This document shows positions 26,348 to 35,322 of a stretch of 46,065 bases of DNA, piece by piece. This DNA comes from Campylobacterales bacterium (GTDB taxonomy: Bacteria; Campylobacterota; Campylobacteria; Campylobacterales; Sulfurimonadaceae): NCBI GenBank assembly GCA_026390165.1, contig JAPLGM010000028.1:1-46065 (forward strand), written 5' to 3'. The notes beneath the pieces were generated by a model that saw only the letters and a list, made by a program, of their open reading frames with translations, searched no databases and had not been told where the DNA came from. How positions within the stretch are numbered: the stretch's first letter is position 1; the number at the start of each line of letters is the position of its first letter. The position numbers and the translations under genes are program-made.

Positions 26348-27240
26348 AAGTTAAAATAGGATTTGCATTTTTCAATAAACCGTACTACCGATTCATTCGA
26401 CTCGCATTCTTGTTTCTCTATATGTTGTAACATCAGTGGACGGGTCTCAATTGCATACGCTATATCCTCAAATCCATACGCCATTCCATAACGGCTTTCT
26501 TCATTCGGTTGCCATTGTTCTTTGCTAATCCCTTCTTCAGGAATAATAATAGGTATACATCCACACATCGCTGCATAAACATTATACATCGTATAGGTAT
26601 CATACGAAATACAATATTTTGTTTGATTAAAAATTTTAGCCGTCTGTTCATGCGATAATCCGTCAACCAATTGAGAGGCTGTTAGATCATCTGAAATTTT
26701 TCTTTTATATCCTTTTCGGAGTAAATAACACGAGCCCTCTCTCTCCCCATAATTTATCACTTTGTAGATATCGAATCTCTGCGACATAATATGTAAATGA
26801 TTATTTGGATGAGAGTTATATCGACTGTCATCAAATGCTTTATCGTAGTAAAAAAATAGATCATTTATACCAAAATCTATTTTACCCCCATTATTAAATC
26901 CAGGTTTATGCAGGAGCCATCGAACAACAGAGTGAGCCTTTAAAGGATTTCCAACAATAACTTCCGGATATACAATAATGGCACCCTTTAAATCCGAATA
27001 CGATGCAATCGGCGTATTGAGTTTAGAATTTATTTTAAACCCATATTTTATATTTTTACGAAAATACCTGAAAAATAGATACGCAGTTTTAAAAGGGTGG
27101 GTAAAATCTAAAATCGGCTTAAAAAATGGCCAAAGATACGCTTCTTGTCCCACGTTATTAAGTCTATCACATAATTGATGGAGGACAACTATTCCACCTG
27201 AATTATCATCATATCCCGGTGCTACTATAATAAACTTCAT
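26344..27240 (-). CDS. Putative glycosyltransferase, GT-B-like, poorly characterised
   Basis: A 298-aa protein opening with FIIVAPGYDDNSGGIVVLHQLCDRL, a GT-B-type N-terminal start, and containing YNVYAAMCGCIPIIIPEEG, which resembles the donor-binding region of GT4-like enzymes but lacks a full EX7E motif. I do not recognise a precise family; WavQ-like LPS-core proteins come to mind. It lies between two convergent GT2 paralogues and is read on the same strand as the downstream-facing GT cluster, 7 bp after the neighbour at 27248. Confidence 0.6.
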   Translation of the reverse strand: MKFIIVAPGYDDNSGGIVVLHQLCDRLNNVGQEAYLWPFFKPILDFTHPFKTAYLFFRYFRKNIKYGFKINSKLNTPIASYSDLKGAIIVYPEVIVGNPLKAHSVVRWLLHKPGFNNGGKIDFGINDLFFYYDKAFDDSRYNSHPNNHLHIMSQRFDIYKVINYGEREGSCYLLRKGYKRKISDDLTASQLVDGLSHEQTAKIFNQTKYCISYDTYTMYNVYAAMCGCIPIIIPEEGISKEQWQPNEESRYGMAYGFEDIAYAIETRPLMLQHIEKQECESNESVVRFIEKCKSYFNF

Positions 27241-27247
27241 AGTAAAT

Positions 27248-28087
27248 TCATTCTAGAGATTGGGAATAAGCGCTATGTATATTTAACCCATTTTCACACA
27301 CAAATCGACTCATCTCTTTATTTTTCACCATCTTCTCCCAATAGAATGAACCAATATCCCGTTCATTATATGGATGCCATAAATGGAATTGATTGGCTAC
27401 ATTTTTACACGATTTAATTTCCAATCCAAAGCTACGGAATCGCCAATCCAAATCGGTATCATCACTTAGTGATGTTTCACCATATCCTTCATCAAAACCA
27501 TTAAGTGCAATCATATCTTCACGAAAACATGAAAAATTACATCCCAATATAGAAGTATTCCGTTTGCGAAATTTAGATAATAATGGATATAACCATCCTG
27601 TTGGAGAAAGATAGATTCCATACTCGTATTTCGAATTTTTTTCGAATGCAAGTGCAATGTATTTGTACAAGTGCTTCTCAATATCGATGATCTTAACCAC
27701 TCCAGCTTTAATTTTTTGAGTTAAAGAGTCTGAAAGATTAACACGTCTCCCCGACAAAACCGTTCTTTGCGCGGCTAATGCTACATGTGCTTCAATAAAC
27801 GTGGTATAGGGAATACAATCCCCATCAATAAAAATTAAATACTCACCACTACTAGCCATGATGCCGTTATTTTGCGAACGAGCTTTTCGTACTCCACTAT
27901 CTTCTTGAGTCGTATGTTTAATATCCAACCCTTTAATTGTCGCTACATAATCTCTCATGGCTGCATTATCACCATCTTCGGCAATAACCACTTCGAAATT
28001 CTTATAGGTTTGCTGTTTTAACGCCTCAATAATCAAGGATAATGCTTCAATATCTTTATAAACAGCAATAATTACACTGACGCGCAT
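27248..28087 (-). CDS. Glycosyltransferase family 2, paralogue of the 25517 gene
   Basis: A 279-aa GT-A enzyme. EDGD near residue 36 and FIDGDCIPY near 90-98 are the same motifs as in the convergent paralogue, and the acceptor-side NGFDEGY...DDTDLDWRFRSFGLEIKSC is also shared. It overlaps the GT4 gene upstream by 16 bp. Its likely role is the addition of one core or O-chain sugar. Confidence 0.87.
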   Translation of the reverse strand: MRVSVIIAVYKDIEALSLIIEALKQQTYKNFEVVIAEDGDNAAMRDYVATIKGLDIKHTTQEDSGVRKARSQNNGIMASSGEYLIFIDGDCIPYTTFIEAHVALAAQRTVLSGRRVNLSDSLTQKIKAGVVKIIDIEKHLYKYIALAFEKNSKYEYGIYLSPTGWLYPLLSKFRKRNTSILGCNFSCFREDMIALNGFDEGYGETSLSDDTDLDWRFRSFGLEIKSCKNVANQFHLWHPYNERDIGSFYWEKMVKNKEMSRFVCENGLNIHSAYSQSLE

Positions 28088-29181
28088 AGATTTTCCAATA
28101 CTGTTTTTAATTCTTTAAACTGCTTTTCACTCTCAAACACCTCCAACGCTTTTTTCTTGCCTGCTATCGCATAACGCTCTTTCACTACAGTGTCACGTTG
28201 TAATAGCTCTAATTGATCGCTCAAATCATCGCTATCAAACGTCTTAAAGAGCAATCCATTAACACCATCATCAATAATCTCTAAAGGCCCACCTCTATTA
28301 CTGGCAATGACACACACCCCACACATCATCGCCTCAATCAGTACCAGTCCGAATGTCTCATTTTCTGTCGCCAGTACCATCACATCACACATCTGCATCA
28401 TTGCTTGCGCTTGGGTTGTGAATCCTGTGAAAATCGCCACATCACCATACTCATTTTGGAGTTTTTGGAGATAGGACTCTTCCATCGCAGCTCCAATAAC
28501 CAACGCTTTTGTCTCTAGCCCTTTAGCGCGTAATTTTTTCACCGCTTCAAGGACAATATGCTGCCCCTTCGCAGGTTCGATCCGTCCAATAATCCCCACC
28601 GTAAACGATTTACCTAAGCCCAGCTGTTCTTGATGACTCTTTTTCTCTTCTTTTGAGATTATCATCGGTTGGTGAGCTCCGATATAAAGAAGTTCTGTTT
28701 TAGGACGAATATCGGTGGGGATGAATTTCTCTATTTGCTCTTTTACCTGTTGCGTTACGGCGAGTATCATCTCCATATTTTTATAAAGATATCGGTGATA
28801 AAAATCGTCTTTGAAACGGGTCATTCTCATGTGACGGGATTGGACAACTTTTGGACGGCGTTTGGAGAGAAGTTTTGCCGTAATTGCAAGTGGCAAATCT
28901 TTCGTCCAGTGGAGGTGAAGAACATCGATAGCTTCCTTATCAATGATACGGGCAAGTTGACGCGCACTGATCCATGAGAAAAAGAGATTTCGTCGTTTGA
29001 GAGTGAAATAGCGATATTCTGTATTCTCAAAATAGCTTTTGAGTTTCCCTTTTTCATTGATGATACTTACACATTCATCCTTCAGATAATGGGCGGTACG
29101 CATCATATAGAGTTCCAATCCTCCCAAATCGGGAGAGAGGCACAGTTCACAAATTTTAGTTCCCACGTTTTTGCTCCACAT
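28072..29181 (-). CDS. Glycosyltransferase family 4
   Basis: A retaining GT-B enzyme of up to 369 aa. The donor-binding EX7E motif is seen in ETFGLVLIEAMMCGVCVIAS, followed by GGPLEIIDDGVNGLLF. The N-terminal LSPDLGGLELYMMRTAHYL is the typical GT4 glycine-rich opening. The start is uncertain: ATG at 29181, or a GTG at 29166 that has GGAG seven bases upstream. Either overlaps the end of the preceding GT2 gene. Confidence 0.87.
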   Translation of the reverse strand: MWSKNVGTKICELCLSPDLGGLELYMMRTAHYLKDECVSIINEKGKLKSYFENTEYRYFTLKRRNLFFSWISARQLARIIDKEAIDVLHLHWTKDLPLAITAKLLSKRRPKVVQSRHMRMTRFKDDFYHRYLYKNMEMILAVTQQVKEQIEKFIPTDIRPKTELLYIGAHQPMIISKEEKKSHQEQLGLGKSFTVGIIGRIEPAKGQHIVLEAVKKLRAKGLETKALVIGAAMEESYLQKLQNEYGDVAIFTGFTTQAQAMMQMCDVMVLATENETFGLVLIEAMMCGVCVIASNRGGPLEIIDDGVNGLLFKTFDSDDLSDQLELLQRDTVVKERYAIAGKKKALEVFESEKQFKELKTVLENLCASV

Positions 29182-29911
29182 TCATCTCATAGAGTTTAAT
29201 ATATTTATAAAAGTTCGTCGCCATATGGGAAAAGGCGATAATGAGTCCGGCATACCCGTCCAAAAACCCCCGCTTGAGGATATAGGTTCGGAAAAATGAG
29301 TAGAATCCGTTAAAAAAAGCTTTGGCTGGCGAAGAGGATTTTTTACCGACGTTATCATTGGCAAAGAGGGTTGAATAGCGATCGGCTTTGATGATAAATT
29401 CGGAGATGCTCATATAGCTGTAATGCTTCATATTTCCCATAAGTAAAGCTGTTTTCATCCCCTCATCCAGAATCCGTTCATGAACAAAATTGTCATTAAA
29501 AGAAGTAGTTTTTTTATGGTATAACCGACGAATTTTTTGGTTATTCCAGCCACTGTGTCGAATCGGTATCTCCTTGTAATACGCCAAAGAGTTAATCAAA
29601 TAAACCGTGTGAGGATCAAAAATGTCATTTTTTAACGTATTCATCAACTCTGAATCAACCTCTTCATCACTGTCAATACTCAATATCCAATCATGCTTCG
29701 CAAAACTTGCAGCACGATTTTTAGTCGTACCAAATCCATCAAAATTTCCTTCGATTAAATGAACATTCGGATAGTCTCGGGCAATTTCTAATGTCCCATC
29801 GCTTGAGCCATTATCATAGACAACCACATTATCAAATTCTCGCAAACTCTCCAATGTTTTACGGATCGTACGCGCTCCATTTTTAACAATCATTACAGCC
29901 GATACATTCAT
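29156..29911 (-). CDS. Glycosyltransferase family 2, LgtF/WaaE-like
   Basis: A 251-aa GT-A enzyme similar to LPS core beta-1,4-glucosyltransferases. It shows MIVKNGARTIRKTLESL, YDNGSSDGT and the DxD motif SIDSDEEVD. I chose the ATG at 29911 because it sits two bases after the upstream stop with AAAGAG before it, and because the family begins with this segment. The C-terminal region has the KIRRLYHKK and HERI elements of the LgtF group. Confidence 0.85.
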   Translation of the reverse strand: MNVSAVMIVKNGARTIRKTLESLREFDNVVVYDNGSSDGTLEIARDYPNVHLIEGNFDGFGTTKNRAASFAKHDWILSIDSDEEVDSELMNTLKNDIFDPHTVYLINSLAYYKEIPIRHSGWNNQKIRRLYHKKTTSFNDNFVHERILDEGMKTALLMGNMKHYSYMSISEFIIKADRYSTLFANDNVGKKSSSPAKAFFNGFYSFFRTYILKRGFLDGYAGLIIAFSHMATNFYKYIKLYEMNVEQKRGN

Positions 29912-29913
29912 AG

Positions 29914-30645
29914 TTAACTCTTTACTATTTTCACTAAAGTTTTTATCCAAAAGCCCAACTGTTTAAGAGGACTAAACAATTCATTCGGGGTTTTAAGAGA
30001 ATCTCCCTTGATGCGATAAAGAAGTCCTCCAATCCCGTCCCACGACGGATTCAACGCATTACCGATCCGAAAAGTATACGAATAATACTCCTGCGCCAAT
30101 GCTACAACTACATCATTGTATTTTCCATAAGGGAGGACAAATGAATCGACACGAAACCCCAACTTCTCTTCTAAAAGGTGCTTGGAATTCACAATCTCTT
30201 CATCCAAATTAATACCCTCTTGCGTCAAATTGACGTGATTCATGGAATGGGAAGCAATAGCTATATGACCGCTTCGAATCATTTCTCGTAGCTCTGAATA
30301 CGTACAAAAGGGGGCAAATTCTTTAAAATTTTCATAAATATCGTGATGCTTCAGCGACAAACGTTTAGCCGAATCGATGTCGGTATCGTCTAATATGTAC
30401 GCAACGGGTACGGCAAGAAGAGCTTTAAGATTATATTTTTGTAGCAGTGGAAAAACATAATGGTAAAAATCGTAGTATGCATCATCAAAGGTCAAACAAA
30501 TTGATTTTTGGCTTAACGCTTCCCCAGGAAAAACGGTTACATAGCGTTCTGATATAAGCCGGAGATGTGTTTCTATCATTTCATCGGAATTGGAGAGAGG
30601 AAGATCGTCACTATTAATATGATGATACATTACGACTGAAAACAT
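29914..30645 (-). CDS. Polysaccharide deacetylase family protein (NodB-like)
   Basis: A carbohydrate esterase family 4-like fold of 243 aa. Motif 1 is LTFDDAYYDFY (DD pair), motif 2 is HSMNH, and motif 3 may be FVLPYGKYND. It probably removes N-acetyl groups from a surface sugar, or is a family member acting on a lipid-linked precursor. No signal peptide is seen. The start at 30645 follows AAAGAGGTAGAG; the open frame extends 12 codons upstream without a better site. It is the first gene of the minus-strand glycan run. Confidence 0.82.
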   Translation of the reverse strand: MFSVVMYHHINSDDLPLSNSDEMIETHLRLISERYVTVFPGEALSQKSICLTFDDAYYDFYHYVFPLLQKYNLKALLAVPVAYILDDTDIDSAKRLSLKHHDIYENFKEFAPFCTYSELREMIRSGHIAIASHSMNHVNLTQEGINLDEEIVNSKHLLEEKLGFRVDSFVLPYGKYNDVVVALAQEYYSYTFRIGNALNPSWDGIGGLLYRIKGDSLKTPNELFSPLKQLGFWIKTLVKIVKS

Positions 30646-30708
30646 CTCTACCTCTTTTAATTTTTTGATGTTATTATACAAAACTTACCCCTTTTTTGGA
30701 ATTACAGC

Positions 30709-30714
30709 TATAAT
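30709..30714 (+). promoter_or_regulatory. -10 element of the toxin-antitoxin operon
   Basis: TATAAT lies 32 bases before the antitoxin ATG in the divergent gap, followed by a strong AAAGGAG ribosome binding site. No clear operator palindrome was found. Confidence 0.5.
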
Positions 30715-30746
30715 ACATAAAAATATTTACATATAAAGGAGTACAG

Positions 30747-31016
30747 ATGTCGGCTACATTACGTAAAAATTTTGTTTTTGATGCCATAGTTGTCTCTCAC
30801 TTGGAAGAGATTGCTCGTGTCGAAGGACTTTCATTGACAAAAGCGATTAATAATATGATTGAGCAACGATACGAAGAGATAGCAAAGCAAAAGAGGATTG
30901 AGGCTTTTGAAAGTTTAATTTTATCTATCCAACAAGGTGAGCGTAATCCATTTTTAGATCAGTTTGCACCCGACGACAACAAAGTCATCCAAAAAGTAAA
31001 AGCGATGATGGAATGA
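30747..31016 (+). CDS. Putative antitoxin of a PIN-type toxin-antitoxin pair
   Basis: An 89-aa protein. The N-terminal part (ATLRKNFVFDAIVVSHLEEIARVEGLSLTKAINNMIEQRYEEI) reads like a ribbon-helix-helix DNA-binding domain: a beta strand, then two helices with a LS/T turn. The C-terminal tail would bind and neutralise the toxin. Its stop overlaps the PIN gene start by 4 bp (ATGA), the classic antitoxin-first layout. Confidence 0.75.
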   Translation: MSATLRKNFVFDAIVVSHLEEIARVEGLSLTKAINNMIEQRYEEIAKQKRIEAFESLILSIQQGERNPFLDQFAPDDNKVIQKVKAMME

Positions 31017-31438
31017 ATAGGGTTTATTTAGACGCCAATATTTTGCTTGATTTTAGTAATCCTGAGCGAAAATACCATACACACGCTATTTCCCTAATCA
31101 CATATTGTCTAAAAGGAGATATTTCGCTTTTTACGAGTTGCGATATCATTACAACACTTTATTACATTGATTCAAAAAAAGGCAAAGAAAGTGCATTAAA
31201 TAACATCCACAAAATCAATCAATTTGTTAAAATTATCGACTTCTCAAACGCCGAAGTAGAACAAATGTGTAATTTAATGGCGCAAAACAGTGATTTCAAA
31301 GATTTGGAAGATACTATTCAATATATCCTCGCCAAAAAAGTATCGTGCGATTGTATTGTCTCCAATGATCAAAACTTTTTGAGTCCCGATATTCTCCTCC
31401 TTAGCAGTGAACAATTTTGTGAAAGGTTGGGATTATGA
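31013..31438 (+). CDS. PIN-domain toxin (VapC-like ribonuclease)
   Basis: A 141-aa PIN domain predicted to cleave RNA with Mg2+. It opens with VYLDANILLD (D7, first metal ligand), has acidic residues in DFKDLEDT (94-100) and ends with CDCIVSNDQNF (D119). Its order after a small antitoxin with a 4-bp overlap supports a toxin-antitoxin pair. Unusually, its stop also overlaps the start of a LPS-kinase-like gene by 4 bp. Confidence 0.85.
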   Translation: MNRVYLDANILLDFSNPERKYHTHAISLITYCLKGDISLFTSCDIITTLYYIDSKKGKESALNNIHKINQFVKIIDFSNAEVEQMCNLMAQNSDFKDLEDTIQYILAKKVSCDCIVSNDQNFLSPDILLLSSEQFCERLGL

Positions 31439-32202
31439 AAATTTCATTGACTACTCCCCTTCAATATACGTATCTCTCTAGCTCATTTGAATCCATCCGA
31501 GAATTATTTGCCGGCGATAATCACTCTATCCACAAAGCCCGTAATGAGCTAAAAATCATCACCCTTGATGGGATTAAAACGGTCGTTAAATCGTTCAAAA
31601 TTCCCCATCTTCTCAACCGTATCATTTATACATTTTTTCGAAAAAGCAAAGCGTACAAATCGTATCATAATGCCCTTCGGCTTCAAGAACTTGGAGTTTC
31701 TACCCCCTCCCCGATTGCGTTGATCGAATTTTATGAATCGGGTCTTTTGGGAGAGAGTTTCTTTATTGCCGAATTTTTTGATTACGATTTTACGATACGA
31801 ACTCCACTACTGGAACCGCTTGTTGATCGCAACCAAATTTTTAAAGCCTTTGCTGCTTATACGTACGATTTGCACCAAAAAGGGGTTTGGCATTTGGACT
31901 ACTCTCCCGGAAATATCCTCATCAAACGAACAGAGTCAGGTTATCATTTCTCTATCGTTGATATTAACCGTATGGAATTTCGTTCTATTTCTCCGCTAGA
32001 AGGGTGTGAGAACTTCAATAAACTGTGGGCAAGCGATGAAGAGCTTGCCATTATGGGTCAAGAGTACGCAAGACTCAGCGGATTTAATGTGGCGGTTACC
32101 ATTGCTGAAATGCAACGTTGTAACAATACAAATAAACGGACAAAGAATTTTAAAAAGTCTCTTAAGAGAGTGTTAAAAGGCGATTTTTCAATGCCTGCTT
32201 AA
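31435..32202 (+). CDS. Lipopolysaccharide core kinase-like protein (Kdo/WaaP family)
   Basis: Predicted to phosphorylate a Kdo or heptose residue of the LPS inner core. The protein-kinase-like fold is seen in VVKSF (ATP-binding Lys region), the catalytic loop HLDYSPGNILI with its Asp, and the metal-binding VDINRM in place of DFG. It has 255 aa and no membrane segment. It is translationally coupled to the PIN toxin by ATGA. Its last 41 bp overlap, tail to tail, the heptosyltransferase-like gene on the other strand. Confidence 0.83.
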   Translation: MKISLTTPLQYTYLSSSFESIRELFAGDNHSIHKARNELKIITLDGIKTVVKSFKIPHLLNRIIYTFFRKSKAYKSYHNALRLQELGVSTPSPIALIEFYESGLLGESFFIAEFFDYDFTIRTPLLEPLVDRNQIFKAFAAYTYDLHQKGVWHLDYSPGNILIKRTESGYHFSIVDINRMEFRSISPLEGCENFNKLWASDEELAIMGQEYARLSGFNVAVTIAEMQRCNNTNKRTKNFKKSLKRVLKGDFSMPA

Positions 32203-33127
32203 CGGTCTCAAACATCGCACTTCGTCCCTCACCCTCAGGAGGAATCATAAAATGGTGCTGTTTGGCTCCAATACTTTTCCATCGTGATGCGGACGCAAAC
32301 CGCGAATCTCCAAAAAAGGTAAGCGTTTCACACCCCACCGCACTTGCCAAATGATATGTCCCAGTCGAAGTACTGATGAAGAGTTTAAAGCGGCTCAGGA
32401 GTGCTGCGAAATCAACCACACTTCCTAGAGAGCGATAAAGAATCACCCTGCTCTCTCCTAAAAGCTCTTTCGCTTCTTCATACAATTTTTCTTCATCGGG
32501 TCCGAAGGTCATCACGACATTAATATTTTCATCCGATTTGGCTATTTTTACCAATTCGAGGTATTCCCCCAGTGTCCAATTTGCATCGGATGAGCCTCCG
32601 AAACCGGGATGAAAAGCGACCACTGGTTTAGTAATTGTGTATTCTTCACAAAATACTTTAAAATTATCCTCGTCAAAATGAAGCAGTGGTTGTGGAAAAT
32701 CGAGGCTAATATCGGGAAAAAGAGCTTTGGTAAGTTCTAAGTTATATTCAAACTCCGCCATTTTCACTTCACTGCGGCGTTGGGTGATTCGACGATTATA
32801 AAAAATTTGGGCAATTTTCGTCGCGGGGGCAATACGGATGGGGATACGGGCGATCCATTGGGCAAGTGCCACACGGGTATTGGAAAAAAGGGTTATAGAG
32901 GCATCAATATTAGCTTTTTTGATCGTATACGCCAGTTCTAAAATATCATCCCCCTTATCGACAATCACCTCATCAATAAAATCACACGAAAGCGCCAGTT
33001 TACGGTTCAACGGGGCAACTAATGCGATAATCCGGTTCGAGGGATTATGGTGTTTTAGGACGTACAGAGTGGGCAAGGCGGTGATAAAATCACCCAATTT
33101 ATCGTTACGGACGACTAATATGTTCAT
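32162..33127 (-). CDS. Glycosyltransferase family 9 (heptosyltransferase-like)
   Basis: A 321-aa GT9 protein. The N-terminal VVRNDKLGDFITALPTLYVL is characteristic, as are FHPGFGGSSDANW in the middle and FISTSTGTYHLASAVG in the C-terminal domain. I chose the ATG at 33127 because GAGGTGAG precedes it and the conserved opening begins there; the frame is open for 47 more codons upstream without family similarity. Its likely acceptor is a core heptose or Kdo. The terminal CSPC region of other GT9 members is absent. Confidence 0.86.
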   Translation of the reverse strand: MNILVVRNDKLGDFITALPTLYVLKHHNPSNRIIALVAPLNRKLALSCDFIDEVIVDKGDDILELAYTIKKANIDASITLFSNTRVALAQWIARIPIRIAPATKIAQIFYNRRITQRRSEVKMAEFEYNLELTKALFPDISLDFPQPLLHFDEDNFKVFCEEYTITKPVVAFHPGFGGSSDANWTLGEYLELVKIAKSDENINVVMTFGPDEEKLYEEAKELLGESRVILYRSLGSVVDFAALLSRFKLFISTSTGTYHLASAVGCETLTFFGDSRFASASRWKSIGAKQHHFMIPPEGEGRSAMFETVKQALKNRLLTLS

Positions 33128-33193
33128 CTTCTCACCTCGCTTTATTACCCTTATTTTACCCGATTGAAGGTAAGAAAACGGTACAATCCTCTC

Positions 33194-34366
33194 ATGAAAA
33201 CACCGTTTGCATGGGATTATTATTCCGACCAGCCCGCTATCATTCGCGACAAAGCACTCAAACGTCAAATGCGACGCAGTGCCCTCCCCTCTCTTATCAA
33301 AACTTTTTTGATTGCGCTTCTTATGTTGCCCATCGCTTTTTTGATCACTTATTTTCTCCCACGCAAGAAAATAACGGGAAAAGAGTTTTTCGGGATGGGG
33401 GTCAACCTCGACAAGGAACCCAACACAACCCCCTACCTCATCGAAGAGCTAGGGGTAAAAAAGCTCCTGATCCGTATCCCCTTATGGGAGATGGAAAAAC
33501 TAAGTGAGTATGTACGATTTATTCAAACATTCAAAGATAAACATATCACTGTCGCTTTATTGCAAGATCGTGAACACATCACCTCTGCAACCATGACCAA
33601 AGATCATCTCACCCAAATTTTCGAGGCACTAAATGGAATTTGTGACACGTACATCGTCGGTTCCACCATCAACCGTGCCAAATGGGGATTTTTTAGCGTT
33701 AACGAATATCTGAACTTTTATGCCGTAGCGTACCAACTCAAAAAAGAGTACTTTCCCCACCTCAAACTCATAGGCTCCAATGTCATCGACTTTGAGCTTC
33801 ATTATACGGCACATACCCTTTTTCATCTCCAAAACATCCGCTTTGATGCACTGGGGAGTCTCCTCTACGTTGATCGTCGCGGTGCTCCTGAAAACACCCA
33901 AATGGGATTTAATCTCTTAAGTAAAATCAACCTTATCGACGCACTTATCCGCCTGAGTCCCAAAACCTCCAATGAGCTTATCATTACCGAAACGAACTGG
34001 CCGATCAAGAATACCGCCCCCTACGCCCCAACAAGTGAACATGAGTGTGTCAGCGAGGAAGATTATGCTCATTTTATGGTACGCTATCATCTCATAGCCT
34101 TTGCCTCTCAAAAAGTAAGTTGCGTGTACTGGCATCAATTGATCGCTACTGGGTATGGACTCATCGACAACCGTGAAGGGATTCGTAAGCGCCATGCTTT
34201 TGAAGCCTATAAAACAATGCTCTCTCATCTAAGCGACACGAAATTTATCCGTTACCGCCAGACCAAAAATGAGCATCTCCTTATCTGTTCTACCCCAAGA
34301 GGTCATTTGCATATTACATGGACACTTACCTCTGCACCCATCTACACCTATAAGGCAACGGCGTGA
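33194..34366 (+). CDS. Membrane-anchored glycoside-hydrolase-like protein
   Basis: A 390-aa protein with one N-terminal membrane helix (about 33-54) after a basic cytoplasmic stretch, then a domain that looks like a clan-A TIM-barrel glycosidase. The candidate nucleophile is E266 in ITETNWP. The usual acid/base region after strand four reads VGSTINRAKWG (155-165), where I would expect a Glu. It may thus be inactive or use another residue. The domain would face the periplasm, placing it near LPS or glycan assembly. Its stop overlaps the start of the next heptosyltransferase gene (GTGA). The start is uncertain: the ATG at 33194 lacks a strong ribosome binding site, and a TTG at 33164 is possible. 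Confidence 0.65.
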   Translation: MKTPFAWDYYSDQPAIIRDKALKRQMRRSALPSLIKTFLIALLMLPIAFLITYFLPRKKITGKEFFGMGVNLDKEPNTTPYLIEELGVKKLLIRIPLWEMEKLSEYVRFIQTFKDKHITVALLQDREHITSATMTKDHLTQIFEALNGICDTYIVGSTINRAKWGFFSVNEYLNFYAVAYQLKKEYFPHLKLIGSNVIDFELHYTAHTLFHLQNIRFDALGSLLYVDRRGAPENTQMGFNLLSKINLIDALIRLSPKTSNELIITETNWPIKNTAPYAPTSEHECVSEEDYAHFMVRYHLIAFASQKVSCVYWHQLIATGYGLIDNREGIRKRHAFEAYKTMLSHLSDTKFIRYRQTKNEHLLICSTPRGHLHITWTLTSAPIYTYKATA

Positions 34367-35322
34367 AAATTCTCATCATTCTTCCCAACTGGCTCGGTGA
34401 TGCAGTGATGGCAACCCCTGCCATCGAAGCACTTTGCACCCTCTACCCCGAAGCCCAACTCACCATTGTTGGCTCGTATGTCAGTATCGAAGCCCTCAAA
34501 CATCATCCTCAATGTATTCGTCATTATGTGGATGAGACGAAAAAAGGGGGAAATCGATTTCGTAATACCTACCGCTTTGCCAAAGAGATAGGGGGTCACG
34601 ATATGGGAGTTACCTTTCGCAATCAGCTCCATTCCTCACTGTTACTCTTTTGGAGCAAAACCCCCATCACAGTAGGGCGGTCAGCTTGGCACTCCTCTTT
34701 TTTACTGACGCACGCCATCAAACCAACCTACCCTAGCCATCTTGTAGAGCAATACCGTGATATTGCCCAAGCTCTTAGCCAAAAACCCCTTCTCATTGAA
34801 AACCTAAAACTTCATATTCCACCGCACCCTTATAAACGTCCGACACTAGGGATTAATCCGGGGGCAACCTATGGAAGTGCCAAACGGTGGTATCCCGAAA
34901 AATTTGCAGAAGTAGCACGTACGTATGCCGATCGTTATGCAATCGTTATTTTCGGAGGGCCCAATGAAGTGGAGATGGCAAACGACATTGAAAAGCGTTT
35001 AGAGGGGACAACCGTTACCAATCTAGCGGGAAAAACATCGGTAGAGGAGTTATGTTCGATGATTGGGGGGCTGGATTTGTTTATCACCAACGACAGCGGC
35101 CCCATGCACGTAGCGGCGGCGTATCAGGTTCCAACGGTCGCGATTTTCGGACCAACCAACCATACCGAGACCTCACAGTGGAGAAATACAAAAAATGTGA
35201 TTGTACGGCATGAGATGGAGTGTTCTCCGTGTATGAAGCGTGAATGCCCCTTAAAACATCATGAGTGCATGAAGGGGATCACCGCAAATGAGGTGATAAG
35301 TGCCGTTAAAAATCTAATCTAA
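34363..35322 (+). CDS. waaF: ADP-heptose--LPS heptosyltransferase II
   Basis: Adds the second heptose to the LPS inner core. The GT9 motifs are ILPNWLGDAVMATPAIEAL, GINPGATYGSAKRWYPEKF (typical of WaaF), NDSGPMHVAAA and FGPTNHTETSQW, with the terminal CSPCMKRECPLKHHECM cluster. It has 319 aa. The start is GTG, overlapping the upstream stop by 4 bp. Its last 17 bp overlap, tail to tail, the porin-like gene. Confidence 0.9.
   Translation: MKILIILPNWLGDAVMATPAIEALCTLYPEAQLTIVGSYVSIEALKHHPQCIRHYVDETKKGGNRFRNTYRFAKEIGGHDMGVTFRNQLHSSLLLFWSKTPITVGRSAWHSSFLLTHAIKPTYPSHLVEQYRDIAQALSQKPLLIENLKLHIPPHPYKRPTLGINPGATYGSAKRWYPEKFAEVARTYADRYAIVIFGGPNEVEMANDIEKRLEGTTVTNLAGKTSVEELCSMIGGLDLFITNDSGPMHVAAAYQVPTVAIFGPTNHTETSQWRNTKNVIVRHEMECSPCMKRECPLKHHECMKGITANEVISAVKNLI

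Noticed and set aside
33128-33268. Longer N-terminus for the minus-strand GT9 gene
   Set aside because: The conserved GT9 opening starts at the ATG at 33127, which has a good ribosome binding site; the upstream extension runs into the divergent gene.
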